From Rhizobium sp. CF122 (GTDB lineage: Bacteria > Pseudomonadota > Alphaproteobacteria > Rhizobiales > Rhizobiaceae), in NCBI RefSeq assembly GCF_000282035.1, contig NZ_AKKA01000109.1, positions 32,752 through 96,751 of the forward strand: a stretch of DNA of 64,000 bases, read 5' to 3'. The position numbers were made by a program, and so were the translations under genes. Shown here in pieces: positions 34,126 to 43,433 of the stretch (the stretch's first letter is position 1; each line of letters begins with the position of its first letter). Under the pieces are notes generated by a model. The model saw only the letters and a program-made list of their open reading frames with translations, was not told the DNA's origin and ran no database searches.

Positions 34126-35623
34126 CCGCTTTGCCCTGTGCTGCGCTCAGCCGACGATATTCGCGCCAAAGCCCGGACAGGACTGCGATCGCAAGGCCGA
34201 GCCCGAGGCCGACAACGGCGCCGGCACCGGCGAGCATATAGCCACGTGGGGGGAAGCTGCGGGCCGTCGGGACGACTGCCTGCGAAACGATCCGCACATT
34301 GGTCGTGTCGATCTGCTGGCGTTCGGCGGCTTCTCCCGCCCTTGCCATGAAGGCTTCGTACACTGTCGCCTTGGCGCGTGCCTCGCGTTCCAGTTCGCGA
34401 AGATGGATCTGCGCGGCGGTATCCTGGAAGACCGAGGATTTCATCTGGTTGGCTTCAGAGTTCAAGGCATCAAGCGCCGACCTTGCTTGATCGAACTCGG
34501 CTTTGGCCGCTTGCACAATGCGTGCCGTCTCGGCGTCGATCTGGCCTTCCAGCGCTTTGAGTTGGGGCTGCAGCGACAGGATCATTGGATGCCGTGGTCC
34601 GAGGACGGCGGATTGAGACGTTACGCGTTGTCGCAGCGTCGAATATTGCGTGCGCAGCATGGTCATCGTTTCCGATTGCAGCGCGGAAGCATTCAGGCGG
34701 TTCTTCGGATTGGTCGAAACGAGCTCGTTATAACGTGACTGCGCCTGTATGACGCGCGCCTTGGCGTCGATCAGCTGCGTGTTCGTCTGGTTTGACATGA
34801 GCGTGCTGACGAGCTCCCCCGAACTCGACTGCAGCCCCTGTTCGCGCTTGAATGCCTCAACGGCGGCCTCGGCCTTGGCAACCTCTGCCTTCAGATCCCC
34901 GAGGCGCGCAAACAGCGAGCTCGCCGCCCGCCCGGCTCCTTCCGATTCCGCCTTGGCGAGTTCTTCCTGGAAGCCGGTCGCGATGGCATTGGCGATGGTG
35001 ACGGATTTGGTCGGGCTCTGCGTCCACACGGCGACGTTGACGATGAACGAGCGCTCGTCTCGGCGGGCGGTGACGCGCTTTGCTAGTGTGCGAAGCGCGT
35101 CACCGGCGGGATCCTTCGAGGTCGGCGAAACGAACTCGGCATCGGCGGTGAGCTTCAGGTCGTCGATCACGCGGCTTAGCACGTTACCCGACGTCAGGAC
35201 CCGCAATTTGCTCTCGACATCGAGCAGCTGCGTATCTCTCTGCATGCTTTCGGAGAAGATGTCGTCAGCGACCACCCGCAGGTTTGACGGATCGACGAGG
35301 AGGTCGATTCCGGCGGCAAAGCGCGGCTTGACCACAAACACCACCGCATAGCCGGCGACCATGCCGAGGATGGTAAGGGCAACGATCCAGACAAGACCCG
35401 AGCGTAACCAATCGAAGATGCGCGTCAGGTCGAACTGAAAGAGCTCCTCGAAGACGGAAGAGCTGGCTTTCCGAAGAGGGGGCTCGGCAATGTTGAGTAC
35501 CGGCCGCGGCTGCGTGGCAACATCATCCTGCTGCTCCCGGTTCCTCGTCCAGCCACGCGTACTGATGACCGGAGTCTGATGTCGGGAGGCAGCTTCATAC
35601 ATGGCGGCGGTTCTGATTGACAC
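34118..35623 (-). CDS. GumC/Wzz-family polysaccharide co-polymerase without kinase domain
   Basis: A 501-residue chain-length/transport protein. After a ~65-residue cytosolic tail, a membrane helix (about 75-98) leads to the Wzz domain (VVKPRFAAGIDLLVD), a long coiled coil (about 215-440) with the GNVR-type ARAKATVYEAFMARAGEA segment, and a second helix near 463-485 preceded by the Pro-rich P..FPPRGYM motif. There is no C-terminal tyrosine-kinase domain (unlike ExoP or Wzc). The start is a GTG at 35623; an ATG 21 bases later is an alternative and neither has a clear ribosome site. Partner of the polymerase downstream. Confidence 0.88.
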   Translation of the reverse strand: MSIRTAAMYEAASRHQTPVISTRGWTRNREQQDDVATQPRPVLNIAEPPLRKASSSVFEELFQFDLTRIFDWLRSGLVWIVALTILGMVAGYAVVFVVKPRFAAGIDLLVDPSNLRVVADDIFSESMQRDTQLLDVESKLRVLTSGNVLSRVIDDLKLTADAEFVSPTSKDPAGDALRTLAKRVTARRDERSFIVNVAVWTQSPTKSVTIANAIATGFQEELAKAESEGAGRAASSLFARLGDLKAEVAKAEAAVEAFKREQGLQSSSGELVSTLMSNQTNTQLIDAKARVIQAQSRYNELVSTNPKNRLNASALQSETMTMLRTQYSTLRQRVTSQSAVLGPRHPMILSLQPQLKALEGQIDAETARIVQAAKAEFDQARSALDALNSEANQMKSSVFQDTAAQIHLRELEREARAKATVYEAFMARAGEAAERQQIDTTNVRIVSQAVVPTARSFPPRGYMLAGAGAVVGLGLGLAIAVLSGLWREYRRLSAAQGKADG

Positions 35624-35803
35624 GGCGCGAAGGCGCAGACTTATGGTTAAGAGACCTGATTTTCCTTAAGTATCCATTAATAGCGATTTCAATTGTCGCG
35701 TGCGCGCGAAGCAAGTCTCGACTAAACAGGAGAGAATGAAGGTCTTGTCCGCGTGCGCGGTCGAATTCTGGTTCATTTATACGCAATCTAGGGATATCCA
35801 TTC

Positions 35804-36886
35804 ATGCGCAGGCGGGACTTCGTTCTCGGCGCATTGGGTGCCGGACTGGCATCCTCCGGCGCACTCGACCCCTTTGTCGGAAGCAACCCAACTGCCAAGG
35901 CAGCCTATGAAAAAAGGGGCATTCCTTACGGCGCGGCGGTGCGCACCGATCTCCTTGACACAGAATTCGACTACAAGGCGGCAATCGTCGACCATTGCCA
36001 GCTTGTCGTTGGCGAGGGTGGATTGAAATGGTTCGACTTGCGTCCGAGTCAGGACCAGTTCGTCTTCGATCAGCCTGACCGTCTGATCGACTTCGCCGAT
36101 CAGAACGGTATGCAGATGCGTGGTCACACACTTGCCTGGTACGGCGCCATGCCGGAATGGACACAGACCATCGCGAGCGCGGCGGAAGCTGAGCGCGAAC
36201 TCGTCCGTCATATCACCACGGTCGTCGGACGCTACCGGGGGCGGATTCCAAGCTGGGATGTCGTCAACGAGGCAATCGCCGAACGTCCAAAGAGCGGTGC
36301 GACGATCCGTGACTCGATCTGGCAGGAGCTGCTCGGCAAGCGCTACATCGAGCTTGCCCTGCGCACTGCCGCTGACGTCGACCCCTCCGCGCAGCTCGTC
36401 ATCAATGACTACAATATTGAGAATCCGACACGCCAATGCCGCGACCGGCGCCAGGCTTTGCTCGACCTCCTGCGCGATCTGAAGGATCGCGACGTGCCGC
36501 TCCATGCTGTTGGCATTCAGGGACATCTTCCGGGCGACATCGAAATCGACCAGGAGGGGCTGTCGAAATTCGTCGAGGAAGTGAAGGGAATGCAGCTCGA
36601 GGTGCTGGTGACCGAACTCGACGTGATCGACAACAAGCTGCCCGCCCGGGAATATGACCGGGACCAGATCGTCGCGGCGCGAGCGCGTGATTTCCTCAAA
36701 GCGATCTCTGACGTGGCGCGGCCGGGTGCAATTCTGACCTGGGGCATCACTGATCGTTATACCTGGGTGCCAATGTGGTTCAAGCGCGACGACGGCAAGC
36801 CCAACCGTCCGCTGCCGCTCGATGCCGGGTGCCGACCAAAGGCGCTGATGAAGGTGATCGACGAATTCACGGGTGCTGCCGAATGA
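35804..36886 (+). CDS. GH10 endo-1,4-beta-xylanase-like glycosidase, Tat-exported
   Basis: A 360-residue family 10 glycoside hydrolase. The start MRRRDFVLGALGAGLASSG is a twin-arginine signal, so the enzyme is exported folded. The acid/base Glu156 (WDVVNEAI) and nucleophile Glu271 (VTELDV) are in place, as are GHTLAWYGAMPEW and the C-terminal WGITDRYTWV. GH10 enzymes cut beta-1,4-xylan or glucan links. In this EPS cluster, coupled by ATGA overlap to the flippase gene, it more likely trims or releases the cell's own polymer, as ExoK/ExsH do for succinoglycan, than digests plant xylan; that is inference. Confidence 0.9.
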   Translation: MRRRDFVLGALGAGLASSGALDPFVGSNPTAKAAYEKRGIPYGAAVRTDLLDTEFDYKAAIVDHCQLVVGEGGLKWFDLRPSQDQFVFDQPDRLIDFADQNGMQMRGHTLAWYGAMPEWTQTIASAAEAERELVRHITTVVGRYRGRIPSWDVVNEAIAERPKSGATIRDSIWQELLGKRYIELALRTAADVDPSAQLVINDYNIENPTRQCRDRRQALLDLLRDLKDRDVPLHAVGIQGHLPGDIEIDQEGLSKFVEEVKGMQLEVLVTELDVIDNKLPAREYDRDQIVAARARDFLKAISDVARPGAILTWGITDRYTWVPMWFKRDDGKPNRPLPLDAGCRPKALMKVIDEFTGAAE

Positions 36887-38301
36887 TGTTTCGCCAGATC
36901 TCGACATACATGATTGCCAACGCCGTATCGGCCCTGTTCGGGTTCGTCTCGGTCGTGCTCTTCACCCGCATATTGAGCCCGCACGAATACGGCATCTATG
37001 TCGTCGGCACCGGTGTCGCCGGCGTCATATCGACCCTACTGTTCGGATGGATAAAATTCTCGGTGCTGCGTTTCGATTCCGAAGGTGGATCGAAGGATGT
37101 CCGCACCACCGCGCTGTGCGCCTATGCGGGACTGATGCTGCTCAGCCCGCTCGTTATTCTCGCGACGTGGCTGATCGCCGCAGACTCCTCGACCTATGTC
37201 GTGCCTGCCGTGTTCGTTGCCTTCATGGTCGGGCTGTTCGAGTTCGTGCAGGAGGTATTCCGCTCACGCCAGCAGACCGGCACCTACATGTGGTCGGTCA
37301 TCCTGCGTGCCGTGCTGACGCTCATCTTCTCGGCCGGCCTCGTGATGGGGTTCGGCATGGGCGGGCAGGGCCTGCTCGTGAGCGTCGCCTGCTCCTATCT
37401 CGTGACCCTGTTGATCTATGCGCCTGATGTGTGGCGCCGGCCGCGCCATCCGTTCGATACCGGATTGCTGAAGGAAATGCTGCGCTTTGGTCTGCCGATG
37501 ACGGCCTCGTCCTTCATCTTCGTGCTGCACACGGTTCTCGACCGCATGATTATCGTAACCTATATCGGGGAGACCGCTGCGGGCGTCTATGGTGCGGCTG
37601 CAGATCTCGTCCGGCAGATTATCCTGTTTCCGGGTGTTGCGATCGGATCCGCAACAATTCCAGTGGCGATCCGTCTGCTGGCGCAGGATGGCCAGAAGGC
37701 CACCAACCGGCATCTGATGGAAACGGCTGAGGTGCTCTTGAGCGTGCTCATGCCGATGGTCGTCGGCCTGGCATTGGTAGCGCCAGGCTTTGCAAGCCTG
37801 ATCCTTGGCGCCGAGTTTCGCGACGCCGCTGCAACCCTGATCCCGATCCTGGTCTTTGCCTGGCTGTTTCGCTCCATCTCCTATCAGTTCGTGCATGTGA
37901 GCTTTCAGCTGGCGAAGAAGCCGAGCCTGATGGGCGCGCAGGGTATGATCATTCTGGCGATCAACATCATCGGCATGTTTGTCCTCGTACCACGGTTCCA
38001 GCTGGCCGGAGCGGCCTGGGCGGTGCTGATTGCCGAAATTGGTGGCGTGATCGCGGGCTACTTCCTGTCTTGCCGCGCCCATCGCTTGCCGCTCGAACTT
38101 CGCCCGATCGTCAAGGTCAGCCTTGCAACTGCCATAATGGCGGTGCCGACCTTCATCGTGGGTCGGCATCCGACCGGTAATGCTGTCTTCGACCTGACTA
38201 TGCCGATCGTTACGGGTATCATCACCTACGCAGCGGCTGCTTTTGCGCTCAATCTGGCCGGCGTTCGCCTGGCGCTAACCCGACGGCTGCGGCCAGCCTG
38301 A
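36883..38301 (+). CDS. Wzx-like oligosaccharide flippase
   Basis: A 472-residue MOP-superfamily protein with about 12-14 helices, beginning FRQISTYMIANAVSALFGFVSVVLFTRILSPHEYGIY, the hallmark start of Wzx/RfbX flippases, and with LRFGLPMTASSFIFVLHTVLDRMIIVTYIG at the second repeat. It would turn the undecaprenyl-linked repeat unit to the periplasm for the polymerase at 32.8 kb. The ATG at 36883 overlaps the glycosidase stop (ATGA); a second ATG follows immediately. Longer upstream readings lie inside the GH10 gene and are rejected. Confidence 0.9.
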   Translation: MMFRQISTYMIANAVSALFGFVSVVLFTRILSPHEYGIYVVGTGVAGVISTLLFGWIKFSVLRFDSEGGSKDVRTTALCAYAGLMLLSPLVILATWLIAADSSTYVVPAVFVAFMVGLFEFVQEVFRSRQQTGTYMWSVILRAVLTLIFSAGLVMGFGMGGQGLLVSVACSYLVTLLIYAPDVWRRPRHPFDTGLLKEMLRFGLPMTASSFIFVLHTVLDRMIIVTYIGETAAGVYGAAADLVRQIILFPGVAIGSATIPVAIRLLAQDGQKATNRHLMETAEVLLSVLMPMVVGLALVAPGFASLILGAEFRDAAATLIPILVFAWLFRSISYQFVHVSFQLAKKPSLMGAQGMIILAINIIGMFVLVPRFQLAGAAWAVLIAEIGGVIAGYFLSCRAHRLPLELRPIVKVSLATAIMAVPTFIVGRHPTGNAVFDLTMPIVTGIITYAAAAFALNLAGVRLALTRRLRPA

Positions 38302-38448
38302 TCGGGAGACACGTTCTTGTGATCAGGCACCGACCAAGAGCCAAGACAACACCACTATGGCTTCTGCCAATTCTTAACGCCTCAAGTATATCGGTAAGGA
38401 ATACGTTCGACGGGCACTTGATCAGAACGTTTGCAAGGGAAGTTGACG

Positions 38449-40242
38449 GTGAAACAGACTGCTATGAACTCGGAAGACGGGAAGGAGCATTCCGCCTCGC
38501 AACCAACAGCCTTCGGGTTGCATATTGGTTTGTTCACGGCAGCCGATAGTGACGTACCGAAGAGCGATGTTGCGGTGCTTCTCCTCAACCCCTGGGGGAT
38601 CGAGGAAATGTGCACGCGCCGTTTCTATCGCATCCTGGCCGAACGGTTCGCCAAAATCGGCGTTGCAAGCCTACGCTTCGATTATCCAGGAACAGTGAAC
38701 TCACTCGACGACACCTCGGCCGAACGTGGCTTGTCGGCATGGTCCGAGGTGATCGGCAAGGCCGCTGACGAGCTTAAGATGCTTTCGGGCGCCCGGAACG
38801 TGATTTTTGTCGGCCAGGGTATTGGGGCAAGTCTTGCCCTCATGCGTGCTCATTGCGAGCCCTCGCTTGCCGCGATCGCTCTTCTTGCGCCGGTGCTGAA
38901 AGGGCGTGTCTATCTGCGCGAGCTTTCGTTGTTTTCGAGGCTCATCGACGATGGTCTCGGCATAAAGCCGGAGCTGCGTGATAGCGCACCTGGATCAATC
39001 GCTGGATTGCGCATGCCACGCGCTGTTGCAGAGGATGTCAAGGCAATCGACCTCAACGGTCTCCAAATCGCCAACCAGCCACCTGTTTTCATCGCCGAGC
39101 GCCCGGGCTTAGAAGGCGACACGACGTTTCGCGACAGGCTGGAGGCCGCTGGCTGCCAGCTGCGCGCGATACCATTTGCGGGATATGATGCGCTCGTGTC
39201 CAACCCTCTGAACCAGGACATTCCCGACGCACTCATCGATGAGCTGATCGACTGGCTGCAGGCGCTACCGCAATATCGGGGCCGCAGCGCGTTGCCGGCG
39301 AAGAAACCCGGGGCGACTGCATCGGTCCGGGTGGATGCGATCCGAGAAACCTCCGTTCGTTTCGGTCCGGCCGATCGCCTGTATGGTATCTTGTGCGAGC
39401 CGACTGATAAATCCTCCGGCGTGACCGCGGTTATCGTGACGACTGCCTACGATCATACCGCCGGTTGGGCTCGCTCCTCTGTCGAGCTTGCACGCGCGCT
39501 CGCCAAGGTTGGCGTGGCGTCCTTGCGCTTCGATAGCGCTGGCGTCGGGGATAGCCCTCCGGTAGTGGCGCGTCGCAAGCAGGTCCTCTATGACGAGGCC
39601 CAAATTGCTGATGTCGGAATCGCTCGAGACTATATTGATGGTCTCGGCAGGAGCCAGCGCACTATTCTTATCGGACGCTGCAGTGGCGCGTACGTTGCCT
39701 TCAGAAGCACAGTTGACGATCCGCGCTGGGACGCCTGCTTGATCGTCAACCCGGTAGCTTTCCGCTGGCGTTTCAAAGGCTTGCCAAAGACCCTGAAAGC
39801 CTATCTCAGGAATGCCCTGGATCTTGAAACTGTTCGCCGCCTGTGGGCCGGCGACGTGGACCTTGGGGCGGTGACAAAGAATATCTCCATGCGTCTCGTC
39901 GACCGGATGGCTGGCAGCCTGTCTCCCGTCTTTGCGCCTGCCAAGCCGCTCACACAGCTCACAAGGCAGGTGCATCGCGATTTTCATGCGCTGGCCAGCC
40001 GTGGCACGCCGCTTTCGATCATCTATACGGAAGGTGACGAAGGGCAAGAGATGTTCCGGGTCAACTTTGGCGACGCGGGCGAGAAATTGTCCGCCTATCC
40101 GAACGTGCAACTGCATCTGTTTTCTGCCGCAGACCACAATTTGACGCCGCTGCCGGCACGCGAAAAGATGATTGAGCTGGCAAAGCGGCAGGCTCTTTCG
40201 CTTGGCGACGCTCGCGACGCTAAGCGCGCAGCAAACGGCTGA
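38449..40242 (+). CDS. Tandem alpha/beta-hydrolase protein with altered nucleophile elbows
   Basis: A 597-residue soluble protein built of two alpha/beta-hydrolase domains of about 280 residues. They share the block K(I/V)GVASLRFD..G..(N/D)S near 69-85 and 353-369. In domain 1 the nucleophile elbow is GQGIG (122-126), with no Ser or Cys, so it is probably inactive. In domain 2 the elbow is GRCSG with Cys410 in the nucleophile position, and His562 (AADHN) and Asp529 could complete a triad. It may act as an acyl or pyruvyl-type transferase or thioesterase on the polymer. GTG 38449 is preferred (AAGGGA eight bases before); TTG 38431 and ATG 38464 are alternatives. Confidence 0.75.
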   Translation: MKQTAMNSEDGKEHSASQPTAFGLHIGLFTAADSDVPKSDVAVLLLNPWGIEEMCTRRFYRILAERFAKIGVASLRFDYPGTVNSLDDTSAERGLSAWSEVIGKAADELKMLSGARNVIFVGQGIGASLALMRAHCEPSLAAIALLAPVLKGRVYLRELSLFSRLIDDGLGIKPELRDSAPGSIAGLRMPRAVAEDVKAIDLNGLQIANQPPVFIAERPGLEGDTTFRDRLEAAGCQLRAIPFAGYDALVSNPLNQDIPDALIDELIDWLQALPQYRGRSALPAKKPGATASVRVDAIRETSVRFGPADRLYGILCEPTDKSSGVTAVIVTTAYDHTAGWARSSVELARALAKVGVASLRFDSAGVGDSPPVVARRKQVLYDEAQIADVGIARDYIDGLGRSQRTILIGRCSGAYVAFRSTVDDPRWDACLIVNPVAFRWRFKGLPKTLKAYLRNALDLETVRRLWAGDVDLGAVTKNISMRLVDRMAGSLSPVFAPAKPLTQLTRQVHRDFHALASRGTPLSIIYTEGDEGQEMFRVNFGDAGEKLSAYPNVQLHLFSAADHNLTPLPAREKMIELAKRQALSLGDARDAKRAANG

Positions 40243-40541
40243 TCGGTTTGCATTCCAGCTCGGCCGTGTTCTGATATCTCAGGCTGCTCAACATGCACCG
40301 TTACGCTGGTTTTTTTGCCAGCGGACAAACGCCCTGTGGTTGTGATTTGGTGACAAATTGCAACCAATGCGGAATGGAGGTGCTGCCAACTTGATACAAT
40401 ACTTTGCGTGGCAGTGATTGCAGGCGTGGGGCCTTAAGTATTATTGGATCGTGTCTTGATTTAAGTCTTACAGCTCACCAATTCATATACTTAAGCGTGA
40501 AGTTCACGCGACGCCTAGTAGCTTCATATTGGGAGGTCATC
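40243..40541. other. Intergenic stretch before the SPW-repeat gene
   Basis: Just under 300 bases, A/T-richer than its neighbours. No gene or hairpin with T run was seen. It must carry the promoter of the SPW-repeat gene. Confidence 0.4.
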
Positions 40542-40901
40542 ATGGCACTCACTCTGATGGAAGGAAGGAAAAGGCAGGATTGGGCTAACGTGGTTCTGGC
40601 GGTTTGCTTGTTCGTCTCGCCTTGGATCATGGGGTTCGCGGCTGAAGCAATGCCGAGCTGGAACGCCTGGATCGTTGCCGTTATGCTTGGTGCGCTGGCC
40701 ACAGCAGCACTGTCGGTATTCTCCGAATGGGAGGAATGGGCAAATCTCGTGCTCGGCCTCTGGCTGATCGCGTCGCCTTGGCTGCTCGGTTTTGCGGCCA
40801 CTGCTAGTGCGACGTGGACGGTTGTCGTACTCGGTGTGCTTGTTGCTGCCGTGTCGCTGTGGGCGGTCTGGGACGTTCATCATCCGCACGCCCACGCTTA
40901 G
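40542..40901 (+). CDS. SPW-repeat small membrane protein
   Basis: A 119-residue protein with two copies of the SPW unit, each a pair of helices: RQDWANVVLAVCLFVSPWIMGF and EWANLVLGLWLIASPWLLGF. The SPW motif stands at the end of the first helix in each. The family is widespread in rhizobia and actinobacteria and has no known function; stress or membrane roles have been suggested for neighbours. GGGAGG stands six bases before the ATG at 40542. Monocistronic, with a terminator just after. Confidence 0.85.
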   Translation: MALTLMEGRKRQDWANVVLAVCLFVSPWIMGFAAEAMPSWNAWIVAVMLGALATAALSVFSEWEEWANLVLGLWLIASPWLLGFAATASATWTVVVLGVLVAAVSLWAVWDVHHPHAHA

Positions 40902-40918
40902 ACCAGACGTAATCCGGT

Positions 40919-40939
40919 CACCGCGGCGGTGGGTTTTTT
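40919..40939 (+). terminator. Terminator of the SPW-repeat gene
   Basis: A short stem CACCG/CGGTG (40919-40923 with 40927-40931, three-base loop) followed by GG and six T (40934-40939), 18 bases after the stop codon. Weak stem but a good T run. Confidence 0.55.
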
Positions 40940-41063
40940 GACCTGACCGTACTCACCGCCCAAATGATGGTTCAGCCTTGATGCGCGATCAGCATTGATC
41001 GCGAAGGCGGGGCAATGTCGATGTGCCGCGGGCCTCGCCAATTCGTGATCAGCGATCGGCTCC

Positions 41064-42194
41064 CTAAACTTCGAATATCAGCAGGAAATAAGCCACGAAG
41101 AGAACGAGGTGGACGGCGCCTTGCATCAGGTGCGTGCGACCGCTTGCAAAGGTAATGATGCTGAGAGCCAGTGTCAGAACGAGCATCACGGTGTCAGTGC
41201 GCTCCAGGCCGAGCACGACGGGATGCCCCGTGAGGTGGCTGATGACCAGCATCGCGGGTACTGTCAATCCGATCGTGGATAGAACCGATCCTAGGAAGAT
41301 GTTGACCGACCGCTGCAGATGATTGGCGACCGAAGCCCGCACGGCGCTGATCGCCTCCGGTGTCGCGACAAGGACAGCCATGATGACGCCGCCGAGCGCC
41401 GCCGGAGCACGAAGTGTCTCGATGAAGTAGTCGACTGGCGCTGCCAACTGCTCGACCAGGAAAACGACGAGAGCCATGTAGGCAACCAGCAGAATAACGG
41501 GAAGCCACAGAGGTTCTTCTGTGGTTCTGATGTGCCCTTGCGCCACCTCACTGGTGTCATCGATGAAGAATCCTCTGTGGCGACCAGTCTGCAGGGTCAG
41601 GAACACGCCGTAGAGCCCAACGGATATCAAGGCGAGAACCGTTTGCTGGACGGCGGAATAGGGCGGTCCGTTTGTCGGATGCGTAAAATTCGGCATGATC
41701 ATGCTGAGGGTTGCCAGAGGCACGATGACGCCCAGATAGGCGTTGGCGCCCTGCAGATTGTGGTGCTGCTCATGCCGTCGCCAGCCACCGATCAGCAGGG
41801 ACAGGCCGACCATGCCATTGAGGATGATCATCACGACCGCAAAAAGAGTGTCGCGCACCAGCGTTGGATTGTTCTCGCCATGTAGCATGACCGCCGTAAT
41901 GGCCATCACCTCGATCGACGTGATTGCAAGCGTCAGAATAAGCGTCCCATAAGGTTCTCCCAGTCGCTCCGCGAGGCGATCGGCATGCCGCACGACTGAC
42001 AACACAGAACCAAGCACAACTGAAAAAAGCCAAGTGAAGATGACCGCCAGCCATAGAGGATTCGGAAGCAATCCAAAGATGACGTCGCTGAAAAGGAAGA
42101 ACACAACGCTCGTCGTGATGCTGGCTGCAAGCAGCCATTCCCGGCGGGCGCGTTCCAACCTAGGGCGTTGCGACAAGGCCACTTCTGAGTTCAT
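41064..42194 (-). CDS. Cation/proton antiporter, ChaA (y4hA) family
   Basis: A 376-residue Ca2+:H+/Na+:H+ exchanger with about eleven helices and two inverted repeats. The ion-binding motifs are GTLILTLAITSIEVMAITAVML in the first half and GGVIMAVLVATPEAISAVRAS in the second, each with the essential Glu. The rhizobial y4hA protein is of this type. It protects against sodium, calcium or alkaline stress. ATG 42194 is chosen for GAGGAG seven bases upstream; a GTG 15 bases earlier is possible. Confidence 0.9.
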   Translation of the reverse strand: MNSEVALSQRPRLERARREWLLAASITTSVVFFLFSDVIFGLLPNPLWLAVIFTWLFSVVLGSVLSVVRHADRLAERLGEPYGTLILTLAITSIEVMAITAVMLHGENNPTLVRDTLFAVVMIILNGMVGLSLLIGGWRRHEQHHNLQGANAYLGVIVPLATLSMIMPNFTHPTNGPPYSAVQQTVLALISVGLYGVFLTLQTGRHRGFFIDDTSEVAQGHIRTTEEPLWLPVILLVAYMALVVFLVEQLAAPVDYFIETLRAPAALGGVIMAVLVATPEAISAVRASVANHLQRSVNIFLGSVLSTIGLTVPAMLVISHLTGHPVVLGLERTDTVMLVLTLALSIITFASGRTHLMQGAVHLVLFVAYFLLIFEV

Positions 42195-42445
42195 CCTCGA
42201 GCTCCTCACAATCCCTTCGAAGAGTACGCCACAAGCCGACCCATCCGTCCACTCCCATCGCCCAACCGAAGACCTCGTCGAGTGCGCGGTCTTCGACTGC
42301 GTGCGTGCAAGCGTTTTTTACCGCGGTCATTGGCTGAATTTCTCTCGTTCGACTATGTGATCGTTTCGACCGACATAAAACCTTCATCGCAAAAGCCGAA
42401 ATAGCCTCGAGCATTCAGGCCGGCTTAGTGATGGGGAAAACGAGC

Positions 42446-43423
42446 ATGACGACGTTGCAGCAAGTGGCGGCCAGAGCGGGTTGCTCGCTTGCTACGGCAA
42501 GCCGAGCCCTTAGCCTCAAGGGTTCCGTGAGCGACACGATGAGCCGGCGCGTTCGGCGTGCCGCGGCCGAGCTTGGCTATCGATCAACACCTGCCATTGG
42601 CAAGGGCGGCAGACGCCCTGTTATTGGGGTTCTCATCCCGAGCATCACCAACCCGGTCTTCTCTTCCTCCCTATCCGGTATCGAGGACAGGATGCTGGTG
42701 GCCGGTCACGGAGTGCTGATTGCACAATCACATTATGAACCGGCACGGGAGGCTGCCGCGATACAGGCATTGTTGAATGATCGACCCACCGGCCTGATCC
42801 TGACCTTATGTGATCCTTCGAACACCCAGAACCTGCCCTCGTCGATGCCGCCGACCGTGCTGCTTGGCAACCGTCCAACCGAGATATTTCCCGCAGCCGT
42901 CACCGTCGACAACTTCAGGGCGGGATACGAAGCAGCAAAAATGCTGACAGCACTCGGCCATAAAGCAATCCTGTTTGTTTCTGGGACCTTCTCCGCATCC
43001 GATCGCGCGCGCCTGCGGCATGAGGGCTACCAGCAGGCCATGCTGGAGGACGGTATCGAAGCGTTGGATCCGGTGCAGATTCCCTTTGTTGGTGGTTACG
43101 ACCAGCTTGATTTGAGCGGCGCGGTGACCCGGTTTTCGCCCACGGCGATCATTGCCTCCAACGATCTCCTGGCTTTTGCGGTCATCGGAGCTTTGCGCCG
43201 CGAGGGACTTTGCGTGCCGCGCGACATGTCGGTGGTCGGCTTCGACGGCATTGCGATCGGTCAGATGATGGATCCACCGCTGACGACGATGGAAATGCCG
43301 GATGCCAGTATGGGGAGAACTGCGGCATCGTTGCTCCTGGATATGGCCGAGAACGCTGCACCCGCGCGGCATTTTTATATCGCCTATTGCCTGCGGCGGG
43401 GTGGTACGGTTCGCGCGATCTGA
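42446..43423 (+). CDS. LacI-family transcriptional regulator
   Basis: A 325-residue repressor with the LacI HTH at 2-45 (TLQQVAARAGCSLATASRALS), hinge helix and a periplasmic-binding-like effector domain (RPVIGVLIPSITNPVFSSSLSGIEDRM, ASNDLLAFAVIGALRREG, VVGFDGI). Effector is presumably a sugar or derivative. Starts at ATG 42431 or GTG 42428 are also possible; 42446 is given because the HTH begins directly after it and GGGGA lies at a proper distance. It converges on the ABC sugar operon, the obvious target. Confidence 0.9.
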   Translation: MTTLQQVAARAGCSLATASRALSLKGSVSDTMSRRVRRAAAELGYRSTPAIGKGGRRPVIGVLIPSITNPVFSSSLSGIEDRMLVAGHGVLIAQSHYEPAREAAAIQALLNDRPTGLILTLCDPSNTQNLPSSMPPTVLLGNRPTEIFPAAVTVDNFRAGYEAAKMLTALGHKAILFVSGTFSASDRARLRHEGYQQAMLEDGIEALDPVQIPFVGGYDQLDLSGAVTRFSPTAIIASNDLLAFAVIGALRREGLCVPRDMSVVGFDGIAIGQMMDPPLTTMEMPDASMGRTAASLLLDMAENAAPARHFYIAYCLRRGGTVRAI

Positions 43424-43433
43424 AAGAAGCAAA

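Noticed and set aside
35777..36907. A 376-codon open frame antisense to the GH10 gene
   Set aside because: It mirrors the coding strand of a clear GH10 enzyme with both catalytic residues; high GC leaves the antisense frame open. It has no family features.
37264..38169. A 301-codon frame antisense to the flippase gene
   Set aside because: Low-complexity, His/Asp/Arg-rich translation typical of antisense GC-rich DNA.
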